In this document: positions 43,480 to 52,836 of the stretch, piece by piece
Layout: each line of letters begins with the position of its first letter
Numbering within the stretch: position 1 is the first letter of the stretch
DNA from: Pseudomonas sp. RIT409
GTDB lineage: Bacteria > Pseudomonadota > Gammaproteobacteria > Pseudomonadales > Pseudomonadaceae
Assembly: GCF_003052515.2 (NCBI RefSeq)
Contig: NZ_QARE02000016.1
Span: forward strand, 1-64,000
DNA length: 64,000 bases
Direction: 5' to 3'
Program-made: the position numbers and the translations under genes
Notes under the pieces: model-generated
What the model was told of the DNA's origin: nothing
Seen by the model: only the letters and a program-made list of their open reading frames with translations
The model's database searches: none

Positions 43480-44850
43480 TCACCGCACCCCTTCCTGACG
43501 CAGCGCGTTAGGCTGGAAGTCGCTGATCGTCGCGGTGAAACCGAAGTCATAGGCCTTCTTCTCTTCGTTTTTCATGCCCAGCGCCAGATAGCGGCCCGAT
43601 TGCAGGTCGTACAGGGCTTCGAGTGCGTACCACGGCACTTGCTTGTCGTAGTAGTTCTCACCGTGGGCTTCCGCCACACGCCACAACTGGCCACGGCCAT
43701 CGTAGTGATCGATCACCGCCGCTTGCCAGGTGTCTTCGTCGATGAAGAAGTCGCGCTTGGCGTAGATGTGACGCTGGCCCTCCTTCAGGGTCGCGGTCAC
43801 GTGCCAGACGCGGCGCAGTTCATAGCGGGCCAGGTCCTGGTTGATGTGTCCTGCCTTGATGATGTCGGTGTACTTGAGCTTCGGATCGTCGAGTTTGTAG
43901 CTGTTGGACGCGATGTACATCTCCTGCTTGCCGATCAGCTTCCAGTCGTAGCGGTCAGGCGCGCCGTTATACATGTCCAGGTTATCGGAGGTGCGAAGGC
44001 CGTCCGCTGCCGTACCCGGCCCGTCATACGACACCTGTGGCGCCCGACGTACGCGGCGCTGGCCAGCGTTGTACACCCAAGCCGCGCGCGGCTCCTTGAC
44101 TTGGTCGAGGGTTTCGTGAACCAGCAGCACGGAACCGGCCAGGCGCGCCGGAGCGGTCACTTCCTGCTTGAAGTAGAACAGGATGTTCCCCGGGTTCTTC
44201 GGATCGAAATCCTTCATCTTGTCGCGGAACACGAACTCATCGTGGAAGTACACCGGGTTGAACGAGCCGTTGGTTTGCGGCGTGGCCTGAGTGACCAGCC
44301 GCGAAACACTGCCGCCGCGGTACCGGGTAATGTGGTTCCAGATGACTTCCAGGCCGTCTTTCGGAATCGGGAATGGCACGGCGGTTTCGAAGTTTTCCAA
44401 GCCGTTACCACCGGCTACCAGCTTGGTGTTGGTGGCGTTGCGCTTGATCGCGGCAGCTACGTCGGCAGGCACCGTGGCGCCACGATGGGTCGGATAGACC
44501 GGCATCTTAAAGGTGTCCGGGTATCGCTTGAACATCGCATATTGGCCCGGCGCCAGTTTGTCTTTGTATTGCTCGACGTTCTGCGCGGTGATGATGAACA
44601 GCGGTTTTTCGTTGGCGTACGGGTTGGCCAGGAAGCCTTTTTCATCCACCGCGCCCGCGTTGGTGGGTATGGGACTCCAGGCGCTGATGGTGTTGGCCGC
44701 GTTGCCGGCCTTTTCGGCCCCCATCGGCGTCAGAGTAGTGCCCAGCTTCGCCGCTTCGGAATCGGAAACCGCCGCCATCACCCCGGTCGCCAACAACGAC
44801 AGCCCCAGAACGCCGACCTGCAGCAGACCCTTTGTTATTTTCATCTTCAT
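43480..44850 (-). CDS. DUF1329 family periplasmic/outer-membrane-associated protein
   Basis: A protein of 456 residues with a signal peptide (hydrophobic LLQVGVLGLSLLATGVMAAV) and conserved DUF1329 blocks such as FDPKNPGNILFYFKQEV and YDGPGTAADGLRTSDNLDMY. DUF1329 proteins adopt a LolA/LolB-like fold and accompany DUF1302 proteins in catabolic gene clusters for hydrophobic compounds, where they may help move substrates between membranes. The ATG at 44850 has AGGA at the proper distance; an ATG two codons earlier is too close to it. It starts 10 bases after the DUF1302 stop, so they form an operon. Confidence 0.88.
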   Translation of the reverse strand: MKMKITKGLLQVGVLGLSLLATGVMAAVSDSEAAKLGTTLTPMGAEKAGNAANTISAWSPIPTNAGAVDEKGFLANPYANEKPLFIITAQNVEQYKDKLAPGQYAMFKRYPDTFKMPVYPTHRGATVPADVAAAIKRNATNTKLVAGGNGLENFETAVPFPIPKDGLEVIWNHITRYRGGSVSRLVTQATPQTNGSFNPVYFHDEFVFRDKMKDFDPKNPGNILFYFKQEVTAPARLAGSVLLVHETLDQVKEPRAAWVYNAGQRRVRRAPQVSYDGPGTAADGLRTSDNLDMYNGAPDRYDWKLIGKQEMYIASNSYKLDDPKLKYTDIIKAGHINQDLARYELRRVWHVTATLKEGQRHIYAKRDFFIDEDTWQAAVIDHYDGRGQLWRVAEAHGENYYDKQVPWYALEALYDLQSGRYLALGMKNEEKKAYDFGFTATISDFQPNALRQEGVR

Positions 44851-44859
44851 GGTCATTCC

Positions 44860-46782
44860 TTAGAAATTCATGCCAAAGCTGAGCGCCACGAAATCGCGGT
44901 CATCCACGGTGGTGTACTTGCCATCGAAGAAATTGGTGTACGAAAGGTTGGCGGTGTAGGTGTTCTGATACTCCGCCTCCACCCCCAGGCTGACCGCTTT
45001 ACGGCCTTCTTCGAAGTTGCCGCCAGGGCCTGGGGAGTAACCGTCGACGTCATGGGACCAAGCCACGCTTGGCTTGAGGTTCACGCCGGCGAACACGTTG
45101 TTGTAATCCCAGATGGCGCGAGCGCGGTAGCCCCAGGAATCGGTGGTGGTGAAACCGTCGTTTTCACAGTAGCGGCTGAGATTGTTCAGCGGCGCCCCGG
45201 CCAGGGTGCCCGCGTTGAGGGTCGTGCACTGGCCGTTCGGCAGCGGACCAGGACCGTAGCTCGGGTCACGTCCGTAACGCAGCTTCGAGGTGCTTTCCAG
45301 ACCACCGACGTGAGTCCATCCCACTTCACCCACGACCGTCAGCCGTTCAGCCCCCATCACTTGATCGAAGAAATGGGTGAAAGTGGTCTGGGCCTGGCTG
45401 ATCTCCTTGCGGCGGTAGCCCTTCTGATCGGCATTGGGCGAACCCTGCAACAAGGCGACGCTGGGGTTCAGTGGCGTCAATCCGGAGTAGAGGATGTCGG
45501 TGGTGTTCAGTTGTACCGGCGCGTTCGGGCGGTAGCTGATTTCGCCGCTCCACGCGGTGCCGGTCGGCAACGTGGTGGAGAAGCTCAGGCCGAACAGGTG
45601 GATGTCTTCGGGGTACTCGACGTAATAGCTGGAGTTGCCCGCGACCACCAGTGGCAGCAAGGTCGGCGCAAGGCTCGTCGCCACGCCAACCGGGACGCCG
45701 TTGCGCGCCAACTGCCCTACCAGGCCTGCGCCGCTGTAAGCGCTGGCCGGGCCACCCTTGCCGCTGAAAATCGGCAGGCGGCTGTGGTAGTTCATGTAAT
45801 AGGCACCGAATTCGGTATCCAGCGGCTCGAAGTTGTAGTGCATCGCCACGCCGTACTGACCACTGTCACGGGCGTCACGGTCAGGACCACGACGCACCAC
45901 CGCCCCCTCGTCAGGGTTGCCGAACACCACGCCGCGCTGGGAGAGTGCGTTTTGCACCGGGTTACGCAGTGCCGCTGGCAAAGCAGCGTTCAAGCTATTG
46001 CGCGTGCGCAGCACTGCGAGGTTGTTCTTGCAGCCATCGGCGATGACGTCCGGTTGCGAGAAGAACGTGCCGCAGTTGTCGACCACGGTCTGGTCCCATT
46101 CCAGCTGGTAGAAGCCCTCGGCCGACAAGTTCTCGGTCAGGCTCTGGGACAGGTAGAACATGTTGACCGGAATCAGGCCTTCCTTGATTTCCGAGCCGGG
46201 ACGGCGGAAGGCCGAAACGTCGATGGGGTTGATGCTGTTGATCCCGCCGCCAATGAAGGTGCTCTCGCCCCAACTGACGACTTGCTTGCCGAACCGCACC
46301 GAGCCCGGCTCATCGCCGATGGAATAGTTGTGGTAGACGAACGCGTCGAGCAGTTCGAAGCCTGAGGACTTGGCCCCCTCCTTGCGACCCGAATCACTGA
46401 TGTCCTTGAACTCGCGGCCTTCGTCCTTGAGCTCGAAGTCGTACCAGTACTTGCCCCGCAGGAACATCCCTGTATCGCCGTACTTCAGCTCCAGATCATG
46501 GATGCCCTTGAAGATCTTCGAGAAGGTCTCCCCACTTTTGAAATTCAAATGGCCGTCATCGGATGTTTGCGAAAGACCGTGTCCGCCGTTGTTCGAACCG
46601 ATCAGGTTCTTGTTGGCGTTCTGCGTCGACCAACTGGCGCCGATGGACAGGGACGAGTCGAAATTACCTTCGATTTCACCGATGTTGAAACTGACGCCGA
46701 ATGCGGGTCCGGCGAGCGAGGACGCGAGGCTGACGGCCAGAGGCAGTTTCGCCCGGCGCCAGAACAGGTTTGCTGATGTCAT
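44860..46782 (-). CDS. DUF1302 family outer membrane protein
   Basis: A protein of 640 residues with a signal peptide (RRAKLPLAVSLASSLAGPAFG) and a long region rich in aromatic-ending beta strands, ending in F (FVALSFGMNF), which fits a beta-barrel outer membrane protein. DUF1302 is always found with DUF1329 in pseudomonads. The start at 46782 has GGAG upstream; the frame extends 50 codons further without a signal peptide. A long open frame on the opposite strand across this region is a codon-bias artefact. Likely role: uptake of hydrophobic acyl substrates. Confidence 0.88.
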   Translation of the reverse strand: MTSANLFWRRAKLPLAVSLASSLAGPAFGVSFNIGEIEGNFDSSLSIGASWSTQNANKNLIGSNNGGHGLSQTSDDGHLNFKSGETFSKIFKGIHDLELKYGDTGMFLRGKYWYDFELKDEGREFKDISDSGRKEGAKSSGFELLDAFVYHNYSIGDEPGSVRFGKQVVSWGESTFIGGGINSINPIDVSAFRRPGSEIKEGLIPVNMFYLSQSLTENLSAEGFYQLEWDQTVVDNCGTFFSQPDVIADGCKNNLAVLRTRNSLNAALPAALRNPVQNALSQRGVVFGNPDEGAVVRRGPDRDARDSGQYGVAMHYNFEPLDTEFGAYYMNYHSRLPIFSGKGGPASAYSGAGLVGQLARNGVPVGVATSLAPTLLPLVVAGNSSYYVEYPEDIHLFGLSFSTTLPTGTAWSGEISYRPNAPVQLNTTDILYSGLTPLNPSVALLQGSPNADQKGYRRKEISQAQTTFTHFFDQVMGAERLTVVGEVGWTHVGGLESTSKLRYGRDPSYGPGPLPNGQCTTLNAGTLAGAPLNNLSRYCENDGFTTTDSWGYRARAIWDYNNVFAGVNLKPSVAWSHDVDGYSPGPGGNFEEGRKAVSLGVEAEYQNTYTANLSYTNFFDGKYTTVDDRDFVALSFGMNF

Positions 46783-47148
46783 CGACGCTACTCCATGTGC
46801 TTTTATTTTTATGGCAGTGGGTGCTTCCAGAAACGACTCAGGTGGACTGATCCGCAGTGCCTGGGTGTCGACGCGTATCGGGCAGCCCATGCAAAGCTGC
46901 GAAACGATGAAGGCGTCTTTCTCCGGTACCAACCTACTGCCGACTATAGCCAGCAGGTGCTACTGCTTGATCCCTCTAAAGTGTGATTTACAGCGGCGAC
47001 GCCTCTAATCCGCCGATTTCGACGGACCGGCCGCGCTGCACAAGGAGGGTGGCTGAAAGGGTTGATTTGGCAAGGCAGACGCCAGCCAGACGCGTTCCGG
47101 CACATTGCCACGATCCATTTCGTGACACTGTGCGCGGAAACATCGGGC
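46783..47148. other. Region between DUF1302 and the acyl-CoA ligase
   Basis: These 366 nt lie between two genes on the same strand and probably contain the DUF1302 operon promoter, the likely target of the MalT-like activator. AGCAG/CTGCT (about 46948-46965) is the only small dyad I noticed. No gene is supported. Confidence 0.4.
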
Positions 47149-48825
47149 TCAGAGGGTGGAGAGAAACGTGCTATTGGTGCTCTGCCATTCGAGGATATCC
47201 AGGCGGATACGCTTCTTGTCGAGCTTACCGACGCTGGTCTTGGGAATTTCGGTAACAAGTGCGATTTGACTCGGAATCGCCCACTTGTTGATGTGGCCCT
47301 GCTCGACGAAAGGCTTGAGGTGTTCCTTCAGCGCCTTGGCATCGATGACGTGGCCTTCATGGACCACCAGCAACGCGAACGGCCGCTCGCCCCACTGAGG
47401 ATCGGCAACGCCCACCACCGCCACTTCGCGGACACCCGGATGACGGCTGCACAGATCCTCCAGCTCCAGGGAGGAGACCCACTCCCCACCTGTCTTGATC
47501 ACGTCCTTGATCCGGTCACGAATGTCGATACCGCCCATGCTGTCCAAAGTGGCCACGTCGCCTGTGTGTAACCAGCCACCGGCCCAGAGCTCGGTGCCTT
47601 TTGCCGGCTCGCGGTAATACCCTTCAGTGAGCCACGGCGCGCGGAGCACCAGTTCGCCTTGCGTTTCACCATCGGACGGCAGGAAATTGCCCTCACTGTC
47701 GACAATGGCGGCTTCGACCAGCACCCCCGGCGCCCCGGCCTTGATCCGGTAAGTGGTGCGCTCGTCTTCGCTGCCCGCCATCAACTCATCGTTCAGGTGT
47801 GCAACCGATACCAGCGGCCCGGTTTCGGACATCCCATAGGCAGCGGTCAGTTGAATGCCTTTGGCTTTGGCAGCTTCGTACAACGAGCGGTTCAGCGAGC
47901 TGCCGCCAATGATGATGTTCCAGCCGGTGAAATCCACGTCCTTTGCAGCCTTGGCATTGAGCACCATCTGCATGATGGTGGGCACGCAGTGGGAGAAATT
48001 GACCTTTTCCTTGCGCCACAGCTCCACCAGCAGTTCCGGGTCATAGCGGCCGGGATAGACCTGCTTCACGCCGAGCATGGTGGCGGCGTACGGCACGCCC
48101 CAGGCATGGACGTGGAACATTGGCGTGATCGGCATGTAGACCTTATCGGTGCCCAGCAACCCTTCGACGCTGCCCATGATCGTCGCCACGGCCAGGGTGT
48201 GCAGCACCAACTGGCGGTGGGTGAAATACACGCCTTTGGGGTTGCCTGTGGTACCGGTGGTGTAAAACGTGGTCGCCACCGAGTTCTCGTCGAAATCTTC
48301 GAAGGCGTAGGTCGGGCTGGCGGCCGCCAGCAGGCTTTCATATTCCCCGACCAGATTCGGCAACTCGGCGGTCTTATCGGACGTATCGGTCAGTAGCAAG
48401 GTCTTTTCGACGGTGGTCAGTTTGCTCGCAAAGCAGTTGTAAAGCGGCACGAATTCGCTGTTCACCAGCACGAACTTATCTTCGGCGTGATTCATGGTGA
48501 ACAGGATCTGGTCCGGCGACAGGCGCACGTTGATGGTGTGAATCACTGCGCCGATCATAGGAATGGCGAACATGCATTCCAGATACCGGTGGCTGTCCCA
48601 ATCCATGACGGCCACGGTATCGCCCGCTTTCACGCCTGCTTCGGTCAGCACATTGGCGAGGCGGCAAATGCGCTCGTTGAGCGTCAGATAAGAGTAGCGT
48701 GATTGGTCCCGGTAGACGATTTCCCGCGTTTTTTCGTAACGGCTGCCCGACAGCAGCAAGCGCTTGATCAACAGCGGGTACTGGTACGCGCCATCAGCTG
48801 GCGGAATCACGCGTGTCTGCAGCAT
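47149..48825 (-). CDS. Medium-chain acyl-CoA ligase (AlkK-like)
   Basis: A protein of 558 residues of the ANL superfamily with the P-loop TTGTTGNPKG (about 192-201), the aromatic/core motif YGMSETGP (about 325-332), the hinge region LHTGDVATLD and IRDRIKDVIKTGGEWVSS, and the C-terminal lysine region KTSVGKLDKKRIR. It is closest in layout to AlkK-type ligases that activate C6-C12 fatty acids to CoA esters. Its neighbours DUF1302, DUF1329 and a MalT-like regulator suggest a local uptake/activation system, as recalled for P. putida PP_0763-PP_0766. AGGGACTCCT precedes the ATG. Confidence 0.87.
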   Translation of the reverse strand: MLQTRVIPPADGAYQYPLLIKRLLLSGSRYEKTREIVYRDQSRYSYLTLNERICRLANVLTEAGVKAGDTVAVMDWDSHRYLECMFAIPMIGAVIHTINVRLSPDQILFTMNHAEDKFVLVNSEFVPLYNCFASKLTTVEKTLLLTDTSDKTAELPNLVGEYESLLAAASPTYAFEDFDENSVATTFYTTGTTGNPKGVYFTHRQLVLHTLAVATIMGSVEGLLGTDKVYMPITPMFHVHAWGVPYAATMLGVKQVYPGRYDPELLVELWRKEKVNFSHCVPTIMQMVLNAKAAKDVDFTGWNIIIGGSSLNRSLYEAAKAKGIQLTAAYGMSETGPLVSVAHLNDELMAGSEDERTTYRIKAGAPGVLVEAAIVDSEGNFLPSDGETQGELVLRAPWLTEGYYREPAKGTELWAGGWLHTGDVATLDSMGGIDIRDRIKDVIKTGGEWVSSLELEDLCSRHPGVREVAVVGVADPQWGERPFALLVVHEGHVIDAKALKEHLKPFVEQGHINKWAIPSQIALVTEIPKTSVGKLDKKRIRLDILEWQSTNSTFLSTL

Positions 48826-49165
48826 AGGAGTCCCTTTTCAAGATGCCATGGCGGTGCCGAAAATATGCACTCTAGAGCCTTCACTCGCCAGTCAAATCAG
48901 CCAAAGGGATGATTCGATTGACGAGTGACCCGACCGGCATCATGCCAATTGAAAGGGTGAAAATGCCTCCACCAAGCGATGTAGAAGGGGTTTCAGGGGG
49001 CGCGCGAGGCAACGCCGGCATGCCATTCAGGACAGGCCACGGTCAGTCGGCTGTAAGCGAAAGCACGCAGGAGTATCGGGGCCCCGAAGCATTTAAGTGG
49101 TTTGAACTTCGGCTCGACAGTCGGCCATGGGGTGCATGAGCCTACTGTCTACAACGTCCACTTGA
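48826..49165. other. Intergenic region upstream of the acyl-CoA ligase
   Basis: These 340 nt separate the ligase start from the end of the LysE-type gene (same strand). A short frame in it has no ribosome site or family match. I see no strong hairpin or tRNA. Confidence 0.4.
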
Positions 49166-49795
49166 TCAATGCACCTCAGTCAGCGCCAGTTTGAGCCCCA
49201 ACGCCACCAGTACCCCACCCATGGCGCGATCGAACCAGTGCCCCATGCGCGCAAAACCGGCGCGCACACGTTCCTGACTGAACAGGCGCGCGACCATGCA
49301 GAACCACAGGCCGGTCGCGACGGCCAGGTAAACGCCGTAGCCCGCCTGTACCAGCAATGGCGTATGGGGGTTGATGACCACAGTGAACAGTGACAGGAAG
49401 AACAACGTGGCCTTCGGGTTCAGGCCATTGGTGACGAAACCGGCGGTGAAAGCCCCACGTGCGGTGCGCTCCGCTTTCGCGAGGTGGAGGGACGGCTGGG
49501 CCCCGTCCGAAGGTTTGGCGCGCAGCGCCTTGAAGCCGATGTACAGCAAGTAGGCCGCCGCCGCCCATTTCAGGGCGTTGAACAGCACAATGGACTGGGA
49601 AACGATCAGCCCGATGCCCAAGAGCGAATAGCCAACGTGCAGGCAAATCGCGGTGCCCACGCCCATCGCGGTATAGGTTCCAGCCTTGCGCCCGTGCGTC
49701 ACACTCTCCCGAACGACCACCGCAAAGTCGGGACCGGGGCTCGCGACGGCGAGCAGGTGAATGAGGGCAACGGTGAAAAACTCCGTCCAGTACAT
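49166..49795 (-). CDS. LysE/RhtB family amino acid exporter
   Basis: A protein of 209 residues with five to six membrane segments and the family motif ASPGPDFAVVVRESVTHGRKAG (ASPGPD region, about 16-37). The GINPK-like block is GLNPKATLFF (about 123-132). Members export amino acids or homoserine lactone-like compounds. The ATG at 49795 follows GGAGA; the frame extends 8 codons upstream. It is divergent from the 2-hydroxyacid dehydrogenase, with 87 bp between the starts. The substrate is unknown. Confidence 0.9.
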   Translation of the reverse strand: MYWTEFFTVALIHLLAVASPGPDFAVVVRESVTHGRKAGTYTAMGVGTAICLHVGYSLLGIGLIVSQSIVLFNALKWAAAAYLLYIGFKALRAKPSDGAQPSLHLAKAERTARGAFTAGFVTNGLNPKATLFFLSLFTVVINPHTPLLVQAGYGVYLAVATGLWFCMVARLFSQERVRAGFARMGHWFDRAMGGVLVALGLKLALTEVH

Positions 49796-49882
49796 GATGT
49801 TCTCCGGGCGTTCAGGCAAGCGGCTGGCTCTGGTAGGCTCGTTACCTTACGCCCACTCATCACCGAGCAAAAGGTACAGCTG

Positions 49883-50848
49883 ATGTCCAGTCAAAGCAGA
49901 GCAGTTTTCCTCGACCACACTTCTCTGGATCTCGGCGATCTGGACCTCAGCCCGTGGAGAGAGACTTTTGGTGAACTGATCCTGTACGCCAGTAGTTCGG
50001 CCGATCAGGTCATCGAGCGGCTGCAAGGCGCACACGTCGTGATCTCCAACAAGATCTCGCTCGATGCCGAGACATTCGCGGCGTGTCCGGACCTGAAACT
50101 GGCACTGGTCACCGCTACCGGCGTCAACAACGTCGACCTCGACGCCGCCCGCAAACACGGGGTGGTCGTGAGTAACTGCCAGGGTTACGGCACGCCTTCG
50201 GTTGCCCAGCACACCCTGATGTTGCTGCTGGCGCTGGCGACCCGTCTGCCTGACTACCAGCAAGCCATCCATCAGGGTCAGTGGCAGAAATCCCGGCAGT
50301 TTTGCCTGCTGGACTTCCCGATCGTCGAACTGGAAGGCAAGACGCTGGGTTTGCTGGGCCACGGCGAACTCGGTGGCGCGGTGGCGAAGCTGGCCGAAGC
50401 CTTCGGGATGCGCGTGGTACTGGGCCAGATTCCCGGCCGCCCTGCTCGCCCGGATCGCATGCCGCTGCACGAACTGCTTCCTCAAGTGGACGCCTTGACC
50501 CTGCACTGCCCACTCAACGAGCACACCCGCGACATGCTCGGCGCCCATGAGCTGAGCCTGATGAAACCCAAAGCATTCATCGTGAACACGGCCCGCGGCG
50601 GGTTGATCAACGAGCAAGCCCTGGCCGATGCGCTGCGCAATGGGCACCTGGCAGGCGCCGCCACCGACGTCCTGACCGTCGAGCCTCCCGTAAACGGCAA
50701 CCCGCTGCTGTCCGGAGACATCCCCCGGCTCATCGTGACGCCCCACAGCGCCTGGGGCAGCCAGGAAGCCCGCCAGCGCATCGTCACCCAAGTCAACGAA
50801 AACGCACGCGCGTTTTATGCAGGCGCGCCGATCCGCGTGGTGAGCTGA
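49883..50848 (+). CDS. D-2-hydroxyacid dehydrogenase (glycerate/hydroxypyruvate reductase-like)
   Basis: A protein of 321 residues of the D-isomer-specific 2-hydroxyacid dehydrogenase family: the NAD-binding GHGELGG (about 152-158), the catalytic Arg in NTARGGLINE, Glu in TVEPPVN and His in TPHSAWGS. The active-site order and length fit HprA-type glycerate dehydrogenase, which reduces hydroxypyruvate or glyoxylate. AAGG lies 8 bases before the ATG at 49883. rsmC follows 71 bp downstream. The substrate range is a family-level guess. Confidence 0.88.
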   Translation: MSSQSRAVFLDHTSLDLGDLDLSPWRETFGELILYASSSADQVIERLQGAHVVISNKISLDAETFAACPDLKLALVTATGVNNVDLDAARKHGVVVSNCQGYGTPSVAQHTLMLLLALATRLPDYQQAIHQGQWQKSRQFCLLDFPIVELEGKTLGLLGHGELGGAVAKLAEAFGMRVVLGQIPGRPARPDRMPLHELLPQVDALTLHCPLNEHTRDMLGAHELSLMKPKAFIVNTARGGLINEQALADALRNGHLAGAATDVLTVEPPVNGNPLLSGDIPRLIVTPHSAWGSQEARQRIVTQVNENARAFYAGAPIRVVS

Positions 50849-50919
50849 CCGGGCAAAACGCCGCGGAAGTCATCGCCGACACATCCCTGTTAAACTCCGC
50901 CCTTTTTCAGGAGCCGACG

Positions 50920-51918
50920 ATGGACCCGCGCAGTGAAGTGTTACTCCGTCAGGCCGAGCTGTTTGAAGGTTCATTGTTGCTGGCTGGCCTGCCTGCCGAC
51001 GACCTGCTGACCAGACTGCCCGATGCACGAGGGTGGAGTTGGCATGCCGGAGATTTTGCCGCACTGGAAAGCCGTTTCAGCGGGCGCATTCACTTTGGCA
51101 CCGAGGCCCCGGACGCGCCGTTCGAGGCCGCCGTGCTCTTCCTCCCGAAAGCCAAGGACCTGAGCGATTATTTGCTCAATGCGCTGGCCGCTCGCCTGGC
51201 CGGCCGCGAACTTTTTCTGGTGGGTGAAAAGCGCGGCGGTATCGAAGCGGCAGCGCGGCAATTGAGCCCTTTCGGCCGTGCCCGCAAGCTTGACAGCGCT
51301 CGCCATTGCCAACTGTGGCAGGTAACGGTGGAAAACCCGCCGCAGGCCGTTGAACTCGAGCAGTTGGCCAAACATTTCGACATCGAGACGCCCAACGGCC
51401 CACTGAAGATCGTGAGCCTCCCCGGCGTGTTCAGCCACGGGCGGCTGGACCGGGGCACTGCCCTCTTGCTGGAGCACATCGGCAAGCTGCCACCGGGCCA
51501 TCTGCTCGACTTCGGTTGCGGCGCCGGCGTGTTGGGGGCTGCGATCAAGCGGTGCCACCCGGATGTTCAGGTGACGATGCTCGATGTCGACGCGTTCGCA
51601 ACCGCAAGTAGCCGACTGACGCTGGCAGCCAATGGTCTGCAAGGCGAGGTACTGACCGGCGATGGCATCGATGCTGCACCCGAGCATCTGGACGCGATCG
51701 TCACCAATCCACCCTTCCACACCGGCGTTCACACCGACTACGCAGCGACAGAAAACTTGTTGCGAAAAGCTCGTGAACATCTGAAAAAAGGCGGCGAATT
51801 GCGCCTGGTAGCCAATAGTTTCCTGCGTTATCAGCCGATCATCGAAGCGCATCTCGGGGTGTGCGCGGTGATGGCAGAAGGGAATGGTTTTCGAATTTAC
51901 CGCGCCAAGCGTGGGTAA
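50920..51918 (+). CDS. rsmC: 16S rRNA (guanine-1207-N2)-methyltransferase
   Basis: A protein of 332 residues with the tandem-domain RsmC structure: an N-terminal catalytically inactive methyltransferase-like domain and a C-terminal domain with the SAM-binding LLDFGCGAGVLGAA (about 190-203) and the active-site NPPFH motif (about 267-271) followed by TGVHTD. It methylates G1207 in the 30S subunit. CAGGAG lies upstream of the ATG. It probably shares a promoter with the dehydrogenase before it. Confidence 0.94.
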   Translation: MDPRSEVLLRQAELFEGSLLLAGLPADDLLTRLPDARGWSWHAGDFAALESRFSGRIHFGTEAPDAPFEAAVLFLPKAKDLSDYLLNALAARLAGRELFLVGEKRGGIEAAARQLSPFGRARKLDSARHCQLWQVTVENPPQAVELEQLAKHFDIETPNGPLKIVSLPGVFSHGRLDRGTALLLEHIGKLPPGHLLDFGCGAGVLGAAIKRCHPDVQVTMLDVDAFATASSRLTLAANGLQGEVLTGDGIDAAPEHLDAIVTNPPFHTGVHTDYAATENLLRKAREHLKKGGELRLVANSFLRYQPIIEAHLGVCAVMAEGNGFRIYRAKRG

Positions 51919-51959
51919 AAATAAACGCTTGCCGAATCGAATTCCCGAAGGCAGAATCC

Positions 51960-52168
51960 GCTCCGTCCTAGGGGAGTAGTCTCCCACGAGCCTCTCGCTC
52001 GTCCGGCGCGCATCAACATACTTGGTCCTCAGACCATGGTGCTCGCGACCCCAGATCCGCCTCAGACGGATCGGAGGTTTGACAAGACCTATGACACGCA
52101 CATCCTGACCCGGGGCGGGGAGGCTGTACGTGTCATAGCCGTGTTGTCCCGCCCCTTAGGAAACCCTG
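51960..52168 (+). promoter_or_regulatory. yybP-ykoY manganese riboswitch leader
   Basis: The hallmark GGGGAGTAG (51971-51979) and the distal loop CAAGACCTA (52083-52091) are both present, with TAGG (51969-51972) able to pair with CCTA (52088-52091) as P1. A long helical arm lies between. Downstream, CTATGACACG (52089-52098) can pair with CGTGTCATAG (52129-52138), competing with P1, and GGGGCGGG (52112-52119) can pair with CCCGCCCC (52148-52155) just before the AGGA ribosome site. This class senses Mn2+. It lies directly before the GDT1/UPF0016 gene, a known target of the class. Confidence 0.88.
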
Positions 52169-52753
52169 ATGCTGGAATCCCTATTGGTCCCTACCGCGGT
52201 CGTCGCACTGGCCGAAATCGGTGACAAGACCCAACTCCTCGCACTCATCCTCGCTGCCCGCTTTCGCAAGCCGTGGCCGATCATCGCCGGTATCGTCGCG
52301 GCCACGTTGGCCAACCACGCCGCCGCCGGTGCCGTAGGTGCCTGGTTCAGCAGTTTCCTCTCTGACGCGATGTTGCACTGGATCTTGGCCGCGAGTTTCA
52401 CTGCTACCGCACTGTGGACGCTGGTTCCCGACAAGATGGACGACGACGAGGCCAACACGGCGCGTAAGTTCGGCCCCTTCATGACGACCCTGATCGCGTT
52501 CTTTCTCGCTGAAATAGGCGATAAGACGCAAATCGCGACCGTGATGCTGGCGGCGCAATACTCCTATCTGTGGCTGGTGATTCTGGGCACGACCCTGGGG
52601 ATGTTGCTGGCCAATGTGCCGGTGGTGCTGGCAGGCAACTTCGCCGCAGAGAAATTACCGCTGACACTGATCCGTAGGCTGGCAGCCGGTGCGTTCTTCA
52701 TCCTGGCGCTCGTCGCGGTGTACAAGGCGATGCAGGTCAGCGGCTGGGTTTGA
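52169..52753 (+). CDS. GDT1/TMEM165 (UPF0016) family Mn2+/Ca2+ exporter
   Basis: A protein of 194 residues with six membrane segments arranged as two repeats, each with the hallmark E-x-G-D-K-[TS]: EIGDKTQLLAL (about 14-24) and EIGDKTQIATV (about 114-124). The family exports manganese or calcium by proton exchange; bacterial members such as V. cholerae MneA protect from Mn2+. Control by the upstream yybP-ykoY riboswitch makes manganese the expected substrate. AGGA lies 8 bases before the ATG. Confidence 0.95.
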   Translation: MLESLLVPTAVVALAEIGDKTQLLALILAARFRKPWPIIAGIVAATLANHAAAGAVGAWFSSFLSDAMLHWILAASFTATALWTLVPDKMDDDEANTARKFGPFMTTLIAFFLAEIGDKTQIATVMLAAQYSYLWLVILGTTLGMLLANVPVVLAGNFAAEKLPLTLIRRLAAGAFFILALVAVYKAMQVSGWV

Positions 52754-52836
52754 TCCGCCGCCCTGTTCGAATGCCCCAAGGCATCAGACTGATCGTACCC
52801 ACGCCGCCCGCGAGGACGATCAGTCAGCCAGCTTGA

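Noticed and set aside
43438..46365. A 975-codon open frame on the plus strand
   Set aside because: It runs antisense to DUF1329 and DUF1302, which have signal peptides, family motifs and proper ribosome sites. The translation of the plus frame is rich in Arg, Val, Gln and His as expected for a codon-bias shadow in GC-rich DNA, and has no family motif.
49847..50791. A 314-codon open frame opposite the 2-hydroxyacid dehydrogenase
   Set aside because: Antisense to a gene with complete NAD-binding and catalytic motifs; no independent evidence.
50971..52101. A 376-codon open frame opposite rsmC and the riboswitch
   Set aside because: It crosses rsmC and the yybP-ykoY leader on the opposite strand; no motif or start signal supports it.
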